A DNA stretch of 18,296 nt from RGIG7332 sp045580305 (GTDB lineage: Bacteria > Bacillota > Clostridia > Oscillospirales > JAAYXM01). A program made the position numbers and the translations under genes. This document shows positions 14,392 to 18,296 of the stretch, in pieces. Location: NCBI GenBank assembly GCA_045580305.1, contig JAZNNQ010000008.1:1-18296 (forward strand). Reading direction: 5' to 3'. Position 1 is the stretch's first letter. Every line of letters starts with the position of its first letter. The notes below the pieces were generated by a model, which saw only the letters and a list, made by a program, of their open reading frames with translations, searched no databases and was not told where the DNA came from.

Positions 14392-14625
14392 ATGAAGGCT
14401 GCACACGAAGCGAAGTATTTACAGGTTGGACTTAAAATTGCATACTATCGTAAATTACGCGGACTTACACAAGAACAACTTGCAGAAAAAATAGGTAAAT
14501 CCGCCGCCTTTATAGGTCATATAGAAGCACCAAATGTCAACAAGGGAATATCTATGGACACTCTTTTTGATATTGCATCAGTATTGGACATTCCCGCATA
14601 TAAGTTTTTGATTTTTGAAGAATGA
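14392..14625 (+). CDS. XRE family HTH transcriptional regulator
   Basis: The 77-residue protein is a single Cro/C1 HTH domain: LQVGLKIAYYRKLRGLTQEQLAEKIG, a recognition helix around KSAAFIGHIEAP, then ISMDTLFDIASVLDIPAYKFL. The start ATG at 14392 follows GAGAGGTGA at good spacing; a longer start at 14377 would lie before the SD site. It is transcribed away from the SLH-domain gene across a 138-bp gap holding that gene's promoter and two inverted repeats, so it probably acts on that promoter (inference). A strong terminator follows, so it is monocistronic. It is not closely alike to the other XRE protein in the window beyond the fold. Confidence 0.9.
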   Translation: MKAAHEAKYLQVGLKIAYYRKLRGLTQEQLAEKIGKSAAFIGHIEAPNVNKGISMDTLFDIASVLDIPAYKFLIFEE

Positions 14626-14661
14626 AAAAAGGGCGAGAAGCTTACGCTACTCGCCCTTTTT
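14625..14661. terminator. Bidirectional terminator between xre and the Cys-rich gene
   Basis: AAAAAGGGCGAG and CTCGCCCTTTTT arms surround a 12-nt loop, with A and T runs on both sides. It is shared by two convergent genes. Confidence 0.9.
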
Positions 14662-14666
14662 CTATT

Positions 14667-14939
14667 TTAGTCGCACAAGCTGCATCCGCAGGTGGTTTCC
14701 TCTACCTCTTCGCAGTCGCAGTCGGATGTGGTCACATACTGGCACGGACCGCAATTACGGCAGTTATTTACTCCACCGACATTACTGTTGTTACAGCCAC
14801 AGCCACAATTGTTACAGCAGTTGCAGCCACAATTACAGCCACAGCCGTTATTTTCATCATTTGCACCTCTTACCACATTCATACGAATGTTGCAGCCGTC
14901 GTTATCATTTGCACTAGAGCGTCTTCCTGAGCAAGCCAT
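14667..14939 (-). CDS. Small cysteine-rich protein of unknown function (possible spore coat protein)
   Basis: The 90-residue product has 19 Cys (21%). The middle alternates Cys with Gly or Asn (GCGCNCGCNCCNNCGCGC, residues 32-49), followed by NCRNCGPCQ (59-67), DCDC and a final CGCSLCD. There is no signal peptide or membrane segment. The protein should be heavily cross-linked by disulfides or bind metal. Several spore coat and exosporium proteins of Firmicutes have comparable Cys-rich, low-complexity make-up, and spmAB are 2.5 kb away, so a spore surface role is possible; metallothionein-like metal binding is the main alternative. ATG at 14939 has a strong AGGAGG site; the in-frame GTG at 14969 has none. 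Terminators flank it on both sides, so it is monocistronic. Confidence 0.8.
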   Translation of the reverse strand: MACSGRRSSANDNDGCNIRMNVVRGANDENNGCGCNCGCNCCNNCGCGCNNSNVGGVNNCRNCGPCQYVTTSDCDCEEVEETTCGCSLCD

Positions 14940-14991
14940 AAATAATTCCTCCTCAATTTTCGGCAACACCCCTATTGGAGTATTACCTATA

Positions 14992-15021
14992 TCATTCTAT
15001 GGACTTGCCTTTCATTATGTT
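14992..15021 (-). promoter_or_regulatory. Possible sigma-K-like promoter of the Cys-rich gene
   Basis: On the minus strand AACA (15018-15021), 16 bp, then CATAGAATGA (14992-15001) resembles the sigma-K pattern AC-N16-CATAnnnTA, with one deviation. No acceptable sigma-A promoter was found in this 120-bp gap. Short motif, so low certainty. Confidence 0.3.
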
Positions 15022-15023
15022 AC

Positions 15024-15054
15024 AAAAAAAGGCGAGGAATAATTCCTCGCCTTT
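15024..15054 (-). terminator. Intrinsic terminator of the DUF5050 gene
   Basis: AAAGGCGAGGAA and TTCCTCGCCTTT are perfect 12-bp arms around TAA. On the minus strand a seven-T run ends the structure; on the plus strand there is only CTTTAATTTTT. Confidence 0.9.
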
Positions 15055-15059
15055 AATTT

Positions 15060-16346
15060 TTATTGACCTACAAGCATTCTGTTATCGCCGTCTAAATCCA
15101 TACGGTAAAGACGGTCATTGTCAAGCTCGTTATAGTAATATACATACTCGCCCTTGACATATATGCCCTTTGCCATATCCTCGGATACAAGTTCAAGTGT
15201 TCCGTCCTTTATGTTCTTACGATAAATATGCTGGTCCTCGACCCAATCAACATAATATACCCAATCGCCGTAAAGGTTGATATATCCAACCTTGGATTCG
15301 GAGAGAGGCTCGGGATCTTCGCTCATATCGTTTTTGCAACGGTAAAGCTTGCCTGCATCGCCCCAGTTTGCATAATAAATATACTCACCGGCACCATTTA
15401 CAAATAAGCAGTTGACCTCATTGAGCATGGTGTCTTCGGTACCGTCGATCTTAACCTTTGAAATAGCCTCCATCTGGTCACGGTTCTGGTAGTATATCCA
15501 TGATCCGGAAAGGGAAACCTGGTCAGCGGATACATTGATGGACATCTTATGATCGCTACCGTCGAAATTTGCGCTGTAAATCTTACAACCGTCGCCCCAG
15601 TTTACATAGTAAATTCGGTTTCCTAACACGAAAAGACGCTGTCCAAAAGTGTCAAGGAACAATTTGTGGTCGCTGCCATCCTTCTTTACACTGTAAAGTT
15701 TGTATTCCTTACTATCCACAAAGTAAATAGTGTCGCCAACAACATTTATATCCTGTGCCGGATGGTCGGACAACTTAACCTTGTTGCCACCGTCCAAATC
15801 AGCGCGATAAAGCGCCTGACCGTCCATTTTTTCGCTGTAATAAATAGCGTCGTCCTCAATGCACACCCAACCGTAGTTTGTCAGGTTACCCGAGGTGTTG
15901 GCAAAGCCTGCATATAAACCATGGCCTCTCTTGCGGAGTTCATCTTCATACCTGCTTTTGTAATCAAGACTGATTGTTTCGATAAAAAGCGCGGCAGAAA
16001 TATAATCGTTCTTTTCGGCGTAAATGTCCAGCATGGTATCGTAAATTTTAAATTCAGAGGGTACCAGGCCCATAATTCTGTCAATTGCGGCACGAGCAGA
16101 GGCAATATCACCCTTCTGGGCATATGCTTTTGCCAAAAGGAGGCTTGCTTCCACATTTTGCGGCTCGGTAAGAATGATCTGTTTATTTTCCTCGATAATG
16201 CTGTCCACCTTATCATCAGCGATAACGACATCGGTTTCTGACGGTGCGGGGGTCTCCTCTTGATTCGAAGTAAAGAGATAAATACCGCCACCTATAAGGC
16301 CGAGAACAACAACGGTAATTACTATCCAAAGTATTATTTTCTTCAT
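15060..16346 (-). CDS. Membrane-anchored protein with TPR segment and DUF5050 seven-repeat domain
   Basis: The 428-residue protein starts with an N-terminal anchor (IILWIVITVVVLGLIGGGIYLF, 4-25, with a preceding KK and no lipobox), so the rest should lie outside the cell. Residues ~45-140 are helical with TPR-like character (EASLLLAKAYAQKGDIASARAAIDRIM). From 168 on, seven repeats of about 39 residues begin with IYY/IYF/VYY at 168, 207, 245, 284, 323, 363 and 402, most carrying LYR..LDG-like ends. This is the DUF5050 pattern and fits a seven-bladed beta-propeller. The function is unknown; propellers of this sort usually bind protein or sugar partners. SD site AGGAG lies 9 nt upstream. The 97-bp gap before it shows no firm promoter. 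Confidence 0.88.
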   Translation of the reverse strand: MKKIILWIVITVVVLGLIGGGIYLFTSNQEETPAPSETDVVIADDKVDSIIEENKQIILTEPQNVEASLLLAKAYAQKGDIASARAAIDRIMGLVPSEFKIYDTMLDIYAEKNDYISAALFIETISLDYKSRYEDELRKRGHGLYAGFANTSGNLTNYGWVCIEDDAIYYSEKMDGQALYRADLDGGNKVKLSDHPAQDINVVGDTIYFVDSKEYKLYSVKKDGSDHKLFLDTFGQRLFVLGNRIYYVNWGDGCKIYSANFDGSDHKMSINVSADQVSLSGSWIYYQNRDQMEAISKVKIDGTEDTMLNEVNCLFVNGAGEYIYYANWGDAGKLYRCKNDMSEDPEPLSESKVGYINLYGDWVYYVDWVEDQHIYRKNIKDGTLELVSEDMAKGIYVKGEYVYYYNELDNDRLYRMDLDGDNRMLVGQ

Positions 16347-16443
16347 GATTTCCTGCTCCTTAATTTAGTCTGATACCATTTTACATTATTTTCATCATTT
16401 AGTCCATAATTTTTTAATATAATTTACAATTTACTAACAGTTT

Positions 16444-17154
16444 TTAGATAAGGCCAAAAAGTTGTACTATAAACGGTGCCACAATTACGGTGACAACACC
16501 CGCTATTGCTATGGAAAGGCTGGACATCGCCCCCACCTTTTCGCCCATTTCAATAGCCTTTGTTGTGCCGAGAACATGGGAGCTTGTACCAATCGCGAGG
16601 CCAAGAGCGATGTCATTTTTAACGCGAAACACCTTCGCCATAATCGGCGAGAAAATAGCACCCAAAAGCCCGGTAAAAGCAACTGCGATAACTGTTATGC
16701 CTGTTATTCCTCCAAATTGTTCGGTTACTTCTACAGCAATTGCAGTGGTTATTGATTTGGAAATCAGAGATGCGAACACCGTGTTTTCCATTGGGAAGAA
16801 GGTCTGATATGTACAAATACCCACAACGGACGCCACAGCACCGAAAAATATTGCGGTAAGGATAATTCCCGCATTTTCGCGCAGGGCGTTTATCTGCATA
16901 TAAAGCGGTACTGCCAGCACCACGGTAATAGGTGAAATAAACATAGTAAGGAACTTACCGCCGATATTGTATGTATCATACGGAATGTCAAACACAAGAA
17001 GAATAGCTATAACTAAAGTCACCGAAACGAGAAGCGGGTTCAGAAGCACAAAATTATTGCTCTTTTTATAGATTAAAACCGCAACCGTATAAGCAAGTAG
17101 GCTCAGAATTATGCCAAAAAGGGGATTTTCATAAATTACATTAAGAATTTCCAT
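16444..17154 (-). CDS. lrgB: LrgB/CidB family membrane protein
   Basis: The 236-residue protein is hydrophobic throughout, with about seven membrane segments. The family signatures are ISKSITTAIAVEVTEQFGG and, near the end, GLAIGTSSHVLGTTKAIEMGE. LrgB works with the holin-like LrgA. The pair has been linked to control of murein hydrolase activity and cell lysis in Staphylococcus, and related proteins in bacilli and plants to pyruvate or glycolate transport. It overlaps the end of lrgA by 14 nt, so translation is coupled. The 97-bp gap downstream is AT-rich and shows no strong terminator. Confidence 0.94.
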   Translation of the reverse strand: MEILNVIYENPLFGIILSLLAYTVAVLIYKKSNNFVLLNPLLVSVTLVIAILLVFDIPYDTYNIGGKFLTMFISPITVVLAVPLYMQINALRENAGIILTAIFFGAVASVVGICTYQTFFPMENTVFASLISKSITTAIAVEVTEQFGGITGITVIAVAFTGLLGAIFSPIMAKVFRVKNDIALGLAIGTSSHVLGTTKAIEMGEKVGAMSSLSIAIAGVVTVIVAPFIVQLFGLI

Positions 17155-17530
17155 TTCTATTCCCCTTTCTCTTATTTTTTAGGCGCAGAAGCCATTCAGC
17201 CGTAAGTCCTGTTACAAGAAAAACCAGAATATTGGTGAGAACGATGGCTATAAGTGCACCCACAATGGAATTTTGAATAACTTTATAGTTAACCATAAGT
17301 GCAACTGTGGATGGAATAAAAAACAGCGATATATTTTGTGTGAAGAAATCACTCACTTGTTTTATTTTTTCCACCTTGATTATCTTAAGTATAAGGAATA
17401 CAAGCATAAGTAACATTCCCAATACATTCCCGGGTATGGGAATCATTAAAACCTTAGCAATGGTTTCGCCCAGGAGCCAAACTAAAAGTATCTGTAAAAG
17501 CTGACTTAAAATTATCAATTTGATATTCAC
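17141..17530 (-). CDS. lrgA: LrgA/CidA family holin-like membrane protein
   Basis: The 129-residue protein has four predicted membrane segments and a basic tail (RLKNKRKGNRNGNS). The family core IPIPGNVLGMLLMLVFL and the segment ISLFFIPSTVALM are clear. It forms the partner of LrgB in a two-gene operon. The start is uncertain: GTG at 17530 has AGGAA only 2 nt away, while TTG at 17518 has AGGAAGTGA at about 11-nt spacing and would shorten the protein by four residues. No LytS/LytR genes are nearby; the divergent DUF4364 gene is the closest regulator candidate. Confidence 0.92.
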   Translation of the reverse strand: MNIKLIILSQLLQILLVWLLGETIAKVLMIPIPGNVLGMLLMLVFLILKIIKVEKIKQVSDFFTQNISLFFIPSTVALMVNYKVIQNSIVGALIAIVLTNILVFLVTGLTAEWLLRLKNKRKGNRNGNS

Positions 17531-17548
17531 TTCCTTTTGTGTTATAAT
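17520..17548 (+). promoter_or_regulatory. Sigma-A promoter of the DUF4364 gene
   Basis: TTGATA (17520-17525) and TATAAT (17543-17548) have a 17-bp spacer. The -35 box lies within the first codons of lrgA, so the two divergent promoters must overlap or abut. Confidence 0.75.
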
Positions 17549-17589
17549 GATGATATAATTGTAGCAGCAAATTTACCCGGAGGTAATTT

Positions 17590-18117
17590 ATGGAACGACA
17601 CGGCTTTATACGAAGCGAGCTTGAGCTTAAAACACTTATTTTATTTGCCTTGAAGTGTGCTGCAACCCCGGTTGCTTTTGACCATTTAAGCGATATGGTG
17701 CTCCGCGACGAGGCGATAGATTATTTTGAATATGTAAACGCGATAAATGACCTGGTTAAAACCGAACACATTTATCGCGAGGCCAAACCCGATGCAGAGC
17801 TTTATTTCATAAGCAAAAAGGGTCTCAAAAACCTTGAGAGTTATGAGGGTAATCTCCCCGCATCCGTCCGCGAGCACACAAAAAAGGCGGTAAAAACCAT
17901 ATTGCGCAAGGTTCGCCGCCAAGCAGATGTCAGCGCCCAGATTGTCGAGCGGGATAACGGAACATTTTCCGTTCTCTGCAAGCTCCGCGACGATAGCGGC
18001 GAGCTCTTATCAATGGAGTTGACCGCCATTACCGACGAACAGGCACAGGCGATCTCCAATGGTTTTAAAGATAAGGCAGAAAAAATTTATAATGTACTGC
18101 TTTCAGAGATGCTTTAA
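17590..18117 (+). CDS. DUF4364 family protein, probable winged-helix regulator
   Basis: The 175-residue protein matches the clostridial DUF4364 family. The N-terminal ~90 residues (ELELKTLILFALKCAATPVA, then FEYVNAINDLVKTEHIYRE, ELYFISKKGLKNLESYEG) read like a winged helix: three helices, a short wing and an ISxxG-like step. The second half (KTILRKVRRQADVSAQIVER, LCKLRDDSGELLSMELTAI) is alpha/beta. It has no membrane segment and is probably cytosolic. The start at 17590 has a strong CGGAGG site. It is divergent from lrgAB, with a promoter overlapping lrgA's start. DNA binding is inferred from the fold, not shown. Confidence 0.87.
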   Translation: MERHGFIRSELELKTLILFALKCAATPVAFDHLSDMVLRDEAIDYFEYVNAINDLVKTEHIYREAKPDAELYFISKKGLKNLESYEGNLPASVREHTKKAVKTILRKVRRQADVSAQIVERDNGTFSVLCKLRDDSGELLSMELTAITDEQAQAISNGFKDKAEKIYNVLLSEML

Positions 18118-18219
18118 TTATACACCACAACTTTAAAAAAGAAAAGAGCAGATGCATTCGCCACAGCCAGGCAAGGAAGTATTGTCCTGAAAAAGCGCCT
18201 TTTGGCGAATTTCTACACC
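18118..18219 (+). other. Non-coding, structured stretch after the DUF4364 gene
   Basis: No gene is seen. ATTCGCC (18156-18162) pairs with GGCGAAT (18204-18210), enclosing a smaller hairpin GCGCC/GGCG around TTTT-rich bases. TCCTGAAAA (18185-18193) also has its reverse complement at 18285-18293. It could be the 3' UTR of the gene or a small RNA ending at the terminator that follows. Confidence 0.35.
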
Positions 18220-18258
18220 AAAAACGCCCCATATCCGTCAGGATTATGGGGCGTTTTT
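18220..18258 (+). terminator. Strong intrinsic terminator
   Basis: AAAAACGCCCCATA (18220-18233) and TATGGGGCGTTTTT (18245-18258) are perfect 14-bp arms around 11 nt. The A and T tracts make it usable from both sides. The remaining 38 bases to the window edge show no further gene. Confidence 0.93.
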
Positions 18259-18296
18259 AGCTTGAACTTCATCCAAAATTCATCTTTTCAGGATGC

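Noticed and set aside
14667..14939. RiPP or bacteriocin precursor
   Set aside because: There are no modifying enzymes, proteases or exporters nearby, and no leader/core split or GG cleavage site that would fit; Cys are spread over most of the protein.
18150..18258. T-box, riboswitch or CRISPR-related repeat at the right end
   Set aside because: There is no T-box sequence, no recognisable riboswitch core and no repeated units; AATTTCTAC occurs once only and without the usual stem.

Overview
The window looks like chromosomal DNA of a low-to-moderate-GC, endospore-forming Firmicute of the class Clostridia (Oscillospiraceae-like, by inference). The support is spmA/spmB, DUF4364 and DUF5050 family proteins, an AbrB-type regulator with a zinc-ribbon tail, SLH/Ig-like surface proteins, strong Shine-Dalgarno (SD) sites of the GAGGTGA type and sigma-A promoters with 17-18 bp spacers. 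No prophage, IS element, CRISPR array or complete mobile element was found.

Layout, left to right: the 3' end of a YitT-family membrane protein gene; typA/bipA; a compact operon of pgeF, an orphan family-5 solute-binding lipoprotein and an unusually short malQ; a tRNA-Ala(GGC) on the minus strand whose 3' end and downstream hairpin are duplicated 135 bp away; a divergent pair of an XRE regulator and a small lipoprotein sharing a promoter with two candidate operators; two tandem FemAB-family aminoacyltransferases; an abrB-like gene followed 1 nt later by mnmE (minus strand); spmA-spmB; a large secreted protein with BspA-like, SLH and Ig-like domains (minus) divergent from a second XRE regulator; a small protein with 19 Cys in 90 residues; a TPR plus seven-repeat DUF5050 protein; lrgB-lrgA (minus); and a divergent DUF4364 gene followed by a structured non-coding stretch with a strong terminator.

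Themes: envelope and peptidoglycan functions recur (pgeF, FemAB pair, SLH protein, LrgAB, lipoproteins), sporulation appears in spmAB and perhaps the Cys-rich protein, and housekeeping is represented by typA, mnmE and the tRNA. Two XRE genes each stand divergent from a gene for an exported protein, with palindromes overlapping the promoter, so local one-to-one regulation is plausible. Convergent genes are separated by short hairpins with T runs on both strands.

The observations most worth a second look are the duplicated tRNA 3' end with wobble-compensated hairpins, the two phased candidate operators in the xre/lipoprotein gap, the Cys-rich small protein with a possible late-sporulation promoter, the compact MalQ, and the structured tail of the window. 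I see no complete, clearly new multi-gene system.
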